From Lachnospiraceae bacterium (GTDB lineage: Bacteria; Bacillota; Clostridia; Lachnospirales; Lachnospiraceae), in contig JAETQH010000057.1 in NCBI GenBank assembly GCA_021770785.1, positions 1-51,832 on the forward strand: a DNA stretch of 51,832 bases, written 5' to 3'. This document shows positions 17,247 through 24,514 of the stretch, one piece after another (the first letter of the stretch is position 1; every line of letters begins with the position of its first letter). The position numbers and the translations under genes are program-made. The notes under the pieces are model-generated. The model was not told the DNA's origin, made no database searches, and saw only the letters and a list, made by a program, of their open reading frames with translations.

Positions 17247-17624
17247 ATAAATAGAGATATAAAGACATGCGGAGAATGTGATAATTTTGGATTTTATAAG
17301 GAAATGGATTTTGGAGAGTGGGAAGAAGATCCGGAAAATCCCAAAAGGTATACAAGAAAATTTTTGGGATTCAAAAAGCACAGGGGAGCAGACTGCAGGC
17401 ATGAAAAGAGAAAAAATGTTCGTATTTATGACAATAGCAGAGCTTGCAAATATTTTAAAGAAAGAACCTGGGAACGGGCCGAGAGCTGCAAAGACTGTGA
17501 TTTAAAGCATGGAGGCAATGAGAGTCACGTTTTGTGTTCTGGTTATCCATTTACAAATAAAACAGGTTATTCTCCTTGTGACAATGGAAGAACAGAAATA
17601 GGCAAACAGTTATCGCTATTATAG
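17247..17624 (+). CDS. cysteine-rich hypothetical protein, probable ATA start
   Basis: The natural N-terminus appears to be MNRDIKTCGECDNFGFY, read from an ATA codon at 17247 that lies six bases after GGGAGAGGG. The first ATG in frame (17304) would delete the CGEC motif and has no ribosome binding site. The 125-residue product holds several cysteine pairs (CGEC, CRH, CKYF, CKDCD) and looks like a small metal-binding protein. ATA is a rare start; a mutated or misread ATG is the alternative. Function unknown. Confidence 0.5.
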   Translation: MNRDIKTCGECDNFGFYKEMDFGEWEEDPENPKRYTRKFLGFKKHRGADCRHEKRKNVRIYDNSRACKYFKERTWERAESCKDCDLKHGGNESHVLCSGYPFTNKTGYSPCDNGRTEIGKQLSLL

Positions 17625-17633
17625 GAGGCATAT

Positions 17634-17981
17634 ATGTGGATTTTAACTCAAAATGGAAAGCGTATTTTAAGCACTGAAGGATTGGATGAAATTGCTGTCG
17701 CTGATCCGGCCGAAGGGAAAACGGACTTTGCCGTAATGCTTCGGCGCCGGACTGATGGTAAACCCTTTGCCCTGGGATTCTATGCAAAGAAGGAGAGGGC
17801 GGCAGATGTATTGAAGGAAATTTTCGAGGTTCAGTCAGAATTTTATCCGTTAAAAAACGTGGATGAAGCTGGCGTAAAGTTGACAAATATCATTGTTCCG
17901 CCGAAGGTGTATGAAATGCCGCCGGATAAGGATCTGGCATTTGCCCGTGAAATTGCCATTGAAAAGGGGTGCAGTGTATGA
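17634..17981 (+). CDS. hypothetical protein (115 aa)
   Basis: ATG 17634 follows TAGGAGG. The protein opens with MWILTQNGKRILS and contains VADPAEGKTDFAVMLRR, a strand-rich pattern common to an uncharacterised phage family. No catalytic motif is visible. The last residues overlap the next start as ATGA. Confidence 0.6.
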   Translation: MWILTQNGKRILSTEGLDEIAVADPAEGKTDFAVMLRRRTDGKPFALGFYAKKERAADVLKEIFEVQSEFYPLKNVDEAGVKLTNIIVPPKVYEMPPDKDLAFAREIAIEKGCSV

Positions 17982-18205
17982 CAGTAAAGATTGAACCAAG
18001 GAAAGCTGGAGAGAAGGGAGGAATTGCCTGCCTTCCACTGGTTAGAAACGTGCCAGTACCAAAATCAAAGGATTGGAAAAGAACCAGATGCTGCGTTTGT
18101 GGGGAAGAATGTTGGGAATCCGATCTGGAACGTCAGGTGATTGCTATGGGGAGTGGTGCGGCCTGTACCCTATGTGCTCTGGCAGCAGGGATGAATAAGA
18201 GGTAG
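17978..18205 (+). CDS. small zinc-finger-like protein (75 aa)
   Basis: ATG 17978 overlaps the previous TGA; a GTG at 17969 in the same frame is less well placed. The product contains CCVCGEECW and CTLC about 30 residues apart, a Cys4 zinc ribbon. It is one of a run of four cysteine-rich proteins between 17.2 and 18.6 kb. Function unknown. Confidence 0.6.
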   Translation: MTVKIEPRKAGEKGGIACLPLVRNVPVPKSKDWKRTRCCVCGEECWESDLERQVIAMGSGAACTLCALAAGMNKR

Positions 18206-18209
18206 GGAA

Positions 18210-18425
18210 ATGGTATGTCAGAGTTGCGGAAGAAAGCTAAAGGATACCACAAGCCTGGAACGGGGATATGGACCTGTTTGCTGGGAACGGCTTCATGGCA
18301 GGAGCCATAAGAGCCGTTGCGGTTCCCAGGTGGGATGTAAGAAGTCAAAATCTCCACAAGTAGAAGAAAATATAAATATACCTGGACAAATGAGTATTGA
18401 AGATTATCCAGAGTTTATGCTGTAA
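18210..18425 (+). CDS. DUF6011-like zinc-ribbon protein (71 aa)
   Basis: The N-terminus CQSCGRKLKDTTSLERGYGP followed by VCWERL is the pattern of the DUF6011 family: a CxxCGR zinc ribbon with a GxGPxC second half, often found in phage proteins. The remainder is a short linker and QMSIEDYPEF. Function unknown; a nucleic-acid-binding accessory role is likely. Confidence 0.65.
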   Translation: MVCQSCGRKLKDTTSLERGYGPVCWERLHGRSHKSRCGSQVGCKKSKSPQVEENINIPGQMSIEDYPEFML

Positions 18426-18437
18426 GGAGGAATGAAT

Positions 18438-18620
18438 TTGAGAACATGTCCAAAATGTGGGAAGAATTATGACGAGGCTCCCGGAAAATCCAGGGCAGAC
18501 GGTTCAGAAATCTGCAGATCATGCAGTGAAAAAGAGGCCGTGGAAGCTGCTGTATCCGCAGGTGCAATAACCACGAGGCAAGCAGCGGCCATACTGGAAA
18601 CATTACAGGGCTGTCAATAA
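18438..18620 (+). CDS. small zinc-ribbon protein (60 aa)
   Basis: TTG 18438 is preferred over ATG 18432, because GGAGG (18426-18430) lies seven bases before the TTG but only one before the ATG. The protein holds CPKCGKNYDE and CRSCSEKE (a Cys4 ribbon), then an Ala-rich helix with TTRQAAAILETLQG that resembles a helix-turn-helix segment. It could be a small regulator. It is the last gene before a non-coding gap. Confidence 0.6.
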   Translation: MRTCPKCGKNYDEAPGKSRADGSEICRSCSEKEAVEAAVSAGAITTRQAAAILETLQGCQ

Positions 18621-18721
18621 GAAAGAGGAGCGCTTTCGCAAACTCCCCTCACTAACAGACAGATATATTATACCTTATTTCGGTAGATATATCAAATAAA
18701 AAAATGGTGGAGGGCGAAGGC

Positions 18722-19465
18722 ATGAGCGAGCAGAAAACAGATGTAAAAAAGATTATAGCACTAAAAAAGGCTGGCTGGAAAACAGAGAGAATTGCGGCAG
18801 AAATGAAAATGGAGCCTGGTGATGTTGATAAAGCAATATATGAATTTGTGAATGGAGGGGAAAAAGATACAGAGAAAAAGCCGGAATCAAAGGAACAGAA
18901 AAGTGTAATGATTTCTTTAAGCAGGGAAGAACTGGCCGCTATCGCAAAAGAGGCAGCAGAGATAGGGGCCAGGACAGCCCTGGAAACAATGGAGCAGGAA
19001 AAAAAGAAAATGCACAGCAAGGCGGCAGATCGGCGGCTCCATAATACAAAGCTGCTTTTGAGAAATTATCGGATGTTGAAAGATAACTCCGAAAATTCAA
19101 TTTTTGGCCGGAGCCAGATGGAAGAGTCCGCCGCCGACATACTCTGCAGCATGATGAATCTTTACGATGATGAGGTGATAGTGGATGCGATAAAGAGGTC
19201 TGCAACCAGAACCGCCATTATGGTGTCGCATATTGATACTATGATGGGAATATACCGGGCATATTGCGAGAAATCATCCAATATTCTGGACATAAGAAGA
19301 TATGAGGTTGTTTATGATATGTATATCGCAGAGGAAAGTTTGACGGTAAAGGATATTGCAAAAAAGAAAAGCATGAGCAAAGAAAATGTCTATTCTGACT
19401 TGAAAATTGCCACAGAAAGGCTATCTGCACTTATTTTTGGGGTGGATGGATTGTCAGTACGTTAG
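18722..19465 (+). CDS. phage late-gene regulator-like protein (sigma region 4/ArpU-like C-terminus)
   Basis: ATG 18722 lies seven bases after GGAGGG. The 247-residue protein has an N-terminal short helix-turn-helix (ALKKAGWKTERIAAEMKM), a charged linker, and a C-terminal region in which YEVVYDMYIAEESLTVKDIA and KKKSMSKENVYSDLKIATER read like a sigma-70 region 4-type DNA-binding element. Proteins of this type (ArpU, RinA-like) switch on late genes in Firmicutes phages. Its position just before a promoter and the terminase-structural region supports that role, which remains inferred. Confidence 0.55.
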   Translation: MSEQKTDVKKIIALKKAGWKTERIAAEMKMEPGDVDKAIYEFVNGGEKDTEKKPESKEQKSVMISLSREELAAIAKEAAEIGARTALETMEQEKKKMHSKAADRRLHNTKLLLRNYRMLKDNSENSIFGRSQMEESAADILCSMMNLYDDEVIVDAIKRSATRTAIMVSHIDTMMGIYRAYCEKSSNILDIRRYEVVYDMYIAEESLTVKDIAKKKSMSKENVYSDLKIATERLSALIFGVDGLSVR

Positions 19466-19490
19466 AACCGCTAGTTACAAAAAATTTACA

Positions 19491-19520
19491 TTGACTATGC
19501 AAAGGGAAATGTGCTAGACT
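19491..19520 (+). promoter_or_regulatory. sigma-A-like promoter for the symporter/PP-loop cassette
   Basis: TTGACT (19491-19496) and TAGACT (19515-19520) are separated by 18 bases, with TG two bases upstream of the -10 box. It reads into the 140-base leader of the symporter gene. Confidence 0.65.
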
Positions 19521-19549
19521 GTATCCGTAAAATTTTAATCATGCGTTGG

Positions 19550-19584
19550 AGAGCTGTGAGGTGTAGAGCCGGCAGCTCTTTTTT
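19550..19584 (+). terminator. leader terminator or attenuator before the symporter gene
   Basis: AGAGCTG (19550-19556) pairs with CAGCTCT (19573-19579), followed by six T residues. It lies about 30 bases after the promoter and 80 before the start codon, so it would stop transcription unless read through. That makes it a candidate attenuator. Confidence 0.6.
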
Positions 19585-19633
19585 CATGCCAAAATTCCCG
19601 GAAAGGAGATGGACCGGACAGGGAGAGGCAGAA

Positions 19634-19657
19634 CTCCTTCAAACAATCAAGAAGGAG
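19634..19657 (+). promoter_or_regulatory. hairpin covering the ribosome binding site of the symporter gene
   Basis: CTCCTTC (19634-19640) is complementary to GAAGGAG (19651-19657), which is the ribosome binding site of the symporter ATG at 19664. A ten-base A-rich loop separates the arms. The structure could hide the site and regulate translation. Confidence 0.5.
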
Positions 19658-19663
19658 GTTTCT

Positions 19664-21076
19664 ATGAAAGGAATATGTATTCTACTGGCTTACGCGGCAG
19701 TCATGCTTCTGGCAACTGTCACATTGACCCGAAAGGAAAAAGGTGTTGAGGGATTTTGCGTTGGTGATCGTAATGCAGGGTGGCTATTATCCTCACTTAG
19801 CATAGCGGCAACATGGGTATGGGCGCCGGCACTGTTTACATCAACAGAGAACGCATATATGAAAGGCTTTGCAGGGCTTTTCTGGTTTCTGGTTCCAAAC
19901 GTGTTATGCCTGGTTATTTTTATCCCGTTTGCAAAGCAGATCCGGAGGGAAATGCCATTCGGCATTACATTATCCGGATATATGGCTGAAAAATATCAGT
20001 CTGTTGGAGTGAAAAGAGTTTATCTGTTTCAGCTGATTGGTTTGTCAGTTTTGTCTACCGGGGTTCAGCTGCTTGCGGGGAGTAAAATTCTTAGCTCTGT
20101 GACAGGTCTTCCGTTTTGGGCTGTTACTGTTATTTTGGCGGTGATAGGATATTCTTACTCACAATTTTCGGGAATCAGGGCGTCAATTATGACAGATGCT
20201 ATACAGATTATTTTCATGTTGGCTGTTTGCGCTGCCTTTGTTTTCAGTGGTATCCGGCAGACAGGAGGCGATTCCCTGCTCCGGGGATTGGCTGGATATG
20301 ATGGAACGTATGGCTCTATCATTTCTCCGGCCGGACTGGATGTGTTTTTAGGATTTGGTCTGCCCACCGCAATAGGGCTTATATCTGGACCATTTGGGGA
20401 TCAGAGCTTTTGGCAACGGGTATTTTCGATAAAGGAAAGGTATATCGGCAGGGCTTTTCTGATTGGCGCATTGGTATTCGGAGTGGTGCCGCTGTCTATG
20501 GGGATTTTGGGATTCCTGGGAGCCGGCGCAGGATACCAGGTGCAGGATGCGGCAGTTATCAATTTTGAAATAATCTCATGGCTGTTTCCGGCATGGGCAG
20601 CAGTCCCCTTTCTGTTCATGATTGTTTCCGGCTTGCTGTCTACGGTGGACAGCAATTTATGTGCAGTATCTTCCCTCACAACAGACATTGTAAAGGGCAA
20701 TAATTTGAAAATAACCAAAGCGGCTATGCTTATGCTTCTTGCGGCGGGAATTGGGATAGCAAATATCCCAGGATTGACAGTGACCCATTTGTTTCTTTTT
20801 TATGGAACCCTACGGGCTTCCACACTGCTTCCTACGGTTATGACATTAAAAGGGGTAAAATTAAAGGCAGACGGAATTATAGCAGGGGTAATTATTGCAT
20901 TATGCCTGGGACTTCCTGTATTTGCCTGTGGAGCCCTTTTTAATCGCGCAGTATATAAAACTATTGGGAGCCTGCTTACAGTCCTTTCCAGCGGCATTGT
21001 GGCGGCTCTGATAAGCAGAAGGGAGGTATGGCACTGTGGAAAATATACTCGGAAGAAAACAATCCATAAAAAATGA
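19664..21076 (+). CDS. sodium:solute symporter (SSS) family transporter
   Basis: ATG 19664 follows GAAGGAGG; the open frame extends upstream without a start site of its own. The 470-residue protein is very hydrophobic, with about twelve to thirteen membrane segments, starting MKGICILLAYAAVMLLATVT. SSS-type landmarks include LSSLSIAATWVWAPALFTST (about 43-62, the sodium-site helix region), a GFGLPTAIGLISGPFGDQSF segment followed by WQRVFSIKER, and a late VSGLLSTVDSNLCAVSSLTT helix. It would import a small solute with sodium. The substrate is unknown. A full-length transporter inside a phage structural genome is unusual; it is translationally linked to PP-loop genes. Confidence 0.88.
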   Translation: MKGICILLAYAAVMLLATVTLTRKEKGVEGFCVGDRNAGWLLSSLSIAATWVWAPALFTSTENAYMKGFAGLFWFLVPNVLCLVIFIPFAKQIRREMPFGITLSGYMAEKYQSVGVKRVYLFQLIGLSVLSTGVQLLAGSKILSSVTGLPFWAVTVILAVIGYSYSQFSGIRASIMTDAIQIIFMLAVCAAFVFSGIRQTGGDSLLRGLAGYDGTYGSIISPAGLDVFLGFGLPTAIGLISGPFGDQSFWQRVFSIKERYIGRAFLIGALVFGVVPLSMGILGFLGAGAGYQVQDAAVINFEIISWLFPAWAAVPFLFMIVSGLLSTVDSNLCAVSSLTTDIVKGNNLKITKAAMLMLLAAGIGIANIPGLTVTHLFLFYGTLRASTLLPTVMTLKGVKLKADGIIAGVIIALCLGLPVFACGALFNRAVYKTIGSLLTVLSSGIVAALISRREVWHCGKYTRKKTIHKK

Positions 21077-21827
21077 AGATTGGCTGGCGGCAGTTGGCAG
21101 AATAGAGGAACTTGTATCCAGGGCGGAGCTGGATAGGTTGGTTGAAGATACGATAAAGGAGATTCGCCGGCAGACTGACGGGAAAAAGGCTGCTTATGCT
21201 TGGTCCGGTGGAAAAGACAGCCTGGTACTTGGAGAGATATGCCAAAAGGCAGGCATTACAGAATGTATGATTGGTATTTGCAATCTGGAATATCCGGATT
21301 TTCTTGCATGGATTTTAGAGAATAAGCCGGAAAAACTTGAAATAATCAATACAGGACAGGATATAGGCTGGTTGGAAAAACATACCGAAATGCTTTTCCC
21401 GACAAATAGTAAGGCTGCTTCCCGGTGGTTTTCCATTGTGCAGCACCGGGCGCAGGCGAAGTATTATGGAGCCCATGAGTTGGATATGATATTGTTGGGG
21501 CGTCGCCGGGCAGATGGAAATTATTGCGGAAAGGGAGGAAATATCTATACAGACAGTAAGGGGGTAACACGTTATAGCCCTCTGGCTGGCTGGAAGCATG
21601 AAGCGGTTCTGGCATATATCCATTACTATAATGTGCCTTTGCCGCCCATTTACGGGTGGCCCAATGGGTATCTGTGCGGCACTCACCCCTGGCCCGCCCG
21701 TCAGTGGACCGGATCAGAGGAAAGGGGATGGGCGGAAGTATATCAGATTGATCCAGGGATTGTTAAAGAAGCCGCAAAAAAAATTCCTGGTGCGAAAAAG
21801 TTTTTGAAATCTATTAAAGCAAAATAA
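21036..21827 (+). CDS. PP-loop ATPase / PAPS-reductase-like enzyme 1
   Basis: GTG 21036 lies nine bases after GGGAGGT and overlaps the symporter end by 41 bases. The 263-residue protein contains the PP-loop AYAWSGGKDSLVLGE (SGGKDS at 57-62), which binds ATP for adenylation or sulfur transfer. It continues with a PAPS-reductase-type body (LLGRRRADGNY, YSPLAGWKHEAVLAYI, PPIYGWPNGY). A C-terminal redox Cys pair of true PAPS reductases is not evident. Such proteins activate a substrate in tRNA or DNA modification, for example DndC/SspD. The actual substrate here is unknown. Confidence 0.75.
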   Translation: MENILGRKQSIKNEDWLAAVGRIEELVSRAELDRLVEDTIKEIRRQTDGKKAAYAWSGGKDSLVLGEICQKAGITECMIGICNLEYPDFLAWILENKPEKLEIINTGQDIGWLEKHTEMLFPTNSKAASRWFSIVQHRAQAKYYGAHELDMILLGRRRADGNYCGKGGNIYTDSKGVTRYSPLAGWKHEAVLAYIHYYNVPLPPIYGWPNGYLCGTHPWPARQWTGSEERGWAEVYQIDPGIVKEAAKKIPGAKKFLKSIKAK

Positions 21828-21828
21828 T

Positions 21829-21879
21829 CCCGTTTGCAGACGGGGATCATGTGTAGCTCCTTCGAGAAATCGAAAGGAG
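21829..21879 (+). promoter_or_regulatory. two hairpins before the first ParB-like gene, the second masking its ribosome binding site
   Basis: CCCGT (21829-21833) pairs with ACGGG (21840-21844). Then CTCCTTCGA (21857-21865), a GAAA tetraloop, and TCGAAAGGAG (21870-21879) form a nine-pair stem with one bulged A. The 3' arm is the AAAGGAG ribosome binding site of the ATG at 21887. A GNRA loop on a stable stem suggests deliberate translational control. Confidence 0.6.
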
Positions 21880-21886
21880 ATTGTAA

Positions 21887-22513
21887 ATGAAAGTTACCCG
21901 TATGAAGCTGGCAGAGATGAAAAAGCCAGATAAAAACGTGAGAATGCACACGGAGAAACAGCTTCAGGAGTATGAACGGAGTGTTCGGATGTTCGGGCAG
22001 ATACGGCCTATTGTTGTAGACGAGGGCGGAACCATTCTGGCCGGCATTGGATTATATGACACAATGCTCCGCATGGGCGAGAAGGAGGCGGATGTTTATC
22101 AGCTAAAGAGTCTTACCCCGACACAGAAAAAGAAACTTATGATTGCCGATAACAAGATATTTAATCTGGGTGTAGAAAATCTGGAAGTTCTGAATGAATT
22201 TTTTGAAGAATTGAAAGATGATTTGGATATTCCCGGATTTGATGAAGATATTTTGCGGCAGATGGTTTCGGATGCAGAGGAAGTAACCGAGAAGATTTGT
22301 GAATATGGAACACTGGATGATGATGAAATCAAGCAAATGAAACAGCTTGAAGAACGGCAGAAGGCAGCATACGGAAATTCTGTATCTGACCAAAACGAAC
22401 CGGCACCAACAGAGGGCAGGGTGATTCAGGAACCGCAGACGAATGAGAAAGCAGCGGAGCCGGAAGGGAATTTTGTTATTTGCCCGGATTGTGGCCGGAA
22501 GATATGGCTATAA
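21887..22513 (+). CDS. ParB-like domain protein with a C-terminal zinc-ribbon half
   Basis: The 208-residue protein has a ParB/Srx-like N-terminal domain: MKLAEMKKPDKNVRMHTEKQ, then RMFGQIRPIVVDEGGTILAG and IGLYDTMLRMG, followed by LTPTQKKKLMIADNKI. That order is seen in ParB domains attached to phage DNA methylases, but no methylase follows here. The usual GHxR of ParB is GIGLY, so CTPase-type activity is doubtful. The extreme C-terminus is CPDCGRKIWL. It sits between two PP-loop genes and may guide them to DNA. This is inference. Confidence 0.65.
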   Translation: MKVTRMKLAEMKKPDKNVRMHTEKQLQEYERSVRMFGQIRPIVVDEGGTILAGIGLYDTMLRMGEKEADVYQLKSLTPTQKKKLMIADNKIFNLGVENLEVLNEFFEELKDDLDIPGFDEDILRQMVSDAEEVTEKICEYGTLDDDEIKQMKQLEERQKAAYGNSVSDQNEPAPTEGRVIQEPQTNEKAAEPEGNFVICPDCGRKIWL

Positions 22514-23646
22514 AGAGATGCCAGGGCACGATCAGTGTTGTGGAAGCGGCGAAAATCCGTATCCGGAATGCTTTCCATAATGGCTTGACGGTGTATATGT
22601 CATTTTCAGGAGGAAAGGACAGTTTGTGCCTGGGGCATCTGGTGTTGGAAATGATACAACATGGGGAAGTATCTGCAGAACAGCTTATTGTTCAATTTAT
22701 AGATGAAGAAGCCATATTCCCTTGTATAGAAAACACCGTCAAAGAATGGCGGAGAAAGTTTTTGATGGTAGGGGCAAAATTTGAATGGTACTGCATGGAG
22801 GTTCGGCATTTCAACTGTTTTAATCAGTTGGAAAATGATGAATCTTTTATATGCTGGGATAGCGAGAAGGCGGATTGCTGGGTAAGGCAGCCGCCTTCTT
22901 TTGCAATTCGGAACCATCCCATGTTAAGGCAGCGCATGGACACGTATCAGGATTTTCTGGATAAAAAGTGTGCTGCCGGCATGACGTTGGTAGGAGTGAG
23001 AACTGCGGAATCCCTGCAAAGATTACAGAATTTTGCCAGAATCACTGTACGGGGGAAAGATTCCTGCGGCCGGAAAAAAATTTATCCGATTTATGATTGG
23101 AAAAATGGGGATGTCTGGCGTTATTTACATGAAAATCGTGTAAATATTCCGGACGTTTATCTGTATATGTGGCAGGCAGGTCTTAATAAGAGCCAGCTTC
23201 GGGTTTCACAATTTTTTTCTATCGACACGGCGAGATCGCTTGTGAAGATGAACGAATATTACCCCAATTTGTTGGATTCCATAATCAAAAGAGAACCGAA
23301 CGCATATTTGGCAGCATTATACTGGGACACAGAAATGTTTGGCAGAAATGGAAAGACACGAAAGGAATTGGAAGGGGAAACGGTCAAAAAGGATTATCGG
23401 GCAGAACTGCATAAGCTGTTTTCGGATATAGAACGGTATTTCCCTGGAAAACATCAGAGAAAAGTGGCGAAAAGTTACCGGAACTTTTATCTCTCTGCCA
23501 TGCAGATTATAGATGATAAGGAGCTGAAGCATTTTTATGAGAGCTTAATGGGAGGCGATCCGAAGTTGAGAAATCTTCGGGCCATATATCATCATGTGTA
23601 TTCAAAGTATAATATTGCCGCAAAGGAGGAATGCAATAATGGATAA
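22504..23646 (+). CDS. ibrA: IbrA-like PP-loop (PAPS-reductase family, DUF3440) protein
   Basis: ATG 22504 is used; it overlaps the ParB-like gene by ten bases. The 380-residue protein has the PP-loop FSGGKDSLCLGH (SGGKDS at 35-40). The rest follows the IbrA/DUF3440 pattern: QFIDEEAIFPCIENTVKEW, GVRTAESLQRLQNF, then KKIYPIYDWKNGDVWRYLHE and SQLRVSQFFSIDTARS. IbrA was described with IbrB as a prophage-borne regulator pair in E. coli; its enzymatic reaction is not settled. Here it directly precedes an IbrB-like gene, conserving the pair. Confidence 0.82.
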   Translation: MAIKRCQGTISVVEAAKIRIRNAFHNGLTVYMSFSGGKDSLCLGHLVLEMIQHGEVSAEQLIVQFIDEEAIFPCIENTVKEWRRKFLMVGAKFEWYCMEVRHFNCFNQLENDESFICWDSEKADCWVRQPPSFAIRNHPMLRQRMDTYQDFLDKKCAAGMTLVGVRTAESLQRLQNFARITVRGKDSCGRKKIYPIYDWKNGDVWRYLHENRVNIPDVYLYMWQAGLNKSQLRVSQFFSIDTARSLVKMNEYYPNLLDSIIKREPNAYLAALYWDTEMFGRNGKTRKELEGETVKKDYRAELHKLFSDIERYFPGKHQRKVAKSYRNFYLSAMQIIDDKELKHFYESLMGGDPKLRNLRAIYHHVYSKYNIAAKEECNNG

Positions 23647-24223
23647 GTTATGGAATCCACTGAAAAATTTGCGGTGGGTGGAAAGAAAAGATCTGGTTCC
23701 GAATGATTACAACCCGAACAGAGTTTCGAGGCAAAATTTGGAACTGCTGACAACTTCCATATTTGTGAATGGGTTTACCCTTCCAATTGTCTGCAGGCCG
23801 GATATGACAATCATTGATGGATTTCATCGGTATACAGTTTTTGGAGAAAAGTGGACATTTGTTCCTAAGTTTTCAGACGAAGAATGGGGGAAGCTGGGAT
23901 ATGATACTTCTCGGAAGACTCTTTTTGAGAGGTCAGAGGGAAAGGTTCCGGTTGTGGTTGTTTCACAGCTTGATGAAAGCCTGTATGTATATGGTACTGT
24001 TACCCATAACAGGGCGCGAGGTGTGCATTTGCTGGAACCGATGAAAGCTATTGTGCAAAGGCTGATTGGAGAAGGGAAATCCATCAAAGAGATTGGACAG
24101 CAGCTCGGAATGAAGCCAGAAGAAGTATTCCGGTTGTCTGATTTCACAAAAGAGGACTTTTTGTCTATGATGGCAAAGGGTGCTGACTGTTATAGTAATG
24201 CTGAATATATCACTAAAATTTGA
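23639..24223 (+). CDS. ibrB: IbrB-like ParB-domain protein
   Basis: ATG 23639 follows AAAGGAGG and overlaps the ibrA stop by eight bases. The 194-residue protein holds a ParB-like domain: ERKDLVPNDYNPNRVSRQNL, ITLPIV-type strand in GFTLPIVCRPDM, then TIIDGFHRYTVF containing a GxHR-like motif. A C-terminal helix-turn-helix-like stretch follows (SIKEIGQQLGMKPEEVFRLS). This arrangement matches IbrB. It may bind DNA and direct the IbrA-like partner. It is the last gene before the packaging genes. Confidence 0.8.
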   Translation: MDKLWNPLKNLRWVERKDLVPNDYNPNRVSRQNLELLTTSIFVNGFTLPIVCRPDMTIIDGFHRYTVFGEKWTFVPKFSDEEWGKLGYDTSRKTLFERSEGKVPVVVVSQLDESLYVYGTVTHNRARGVHLLEPMKAIVQRLIGEGKSIKEIGQQLGMKPEEVFRLSDFTKEDFLSMMAKGADCYSNAEYITKI

Positions 24224-24248
24224 ATTATGTAAACCATATGGGCGCTGG

Positions 24249-24514
24249 CGAACGCTCCTGATTCAATCGGCAAAATCCGAAACAAACAAATAGCGAGGTG
24301 GTGATAAATGGCAAGGGCGAGAAGTCCCAACAGCATTGAAGCCGAAAAGATGTATCGCTCTGGCATGAAACTTGTTGATATAGCAAAGAAAATGGAAGTA
24401 CCAGAAGGTACGGTTCGGCGCTGGAAAAGTACACAAAAATGGGATGATAAAGGTAAAAGAAAAAGCGAGCGTTCGGAAAAGAAAGAAGGGAAGAAAAAAG
24501 CGAGCGTTCGGAAA
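24249..24514 (+). repeat. candidate packaging-recognition repeats in and before terS
   Basis: AAAAAGCGAGCGTTCGGAAA occurs exactly twice, at 24460-24479 and 24495-24514. The 35-base period is not a multiple of three, so the copies are read in different frames. CGAACGCTC, the inverse of the GAGCGTTCG core, lies at 24249-24257 in front of terS. DNA-level conservation inside terS is typical of pac-type sites. Confidence 0.5.
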
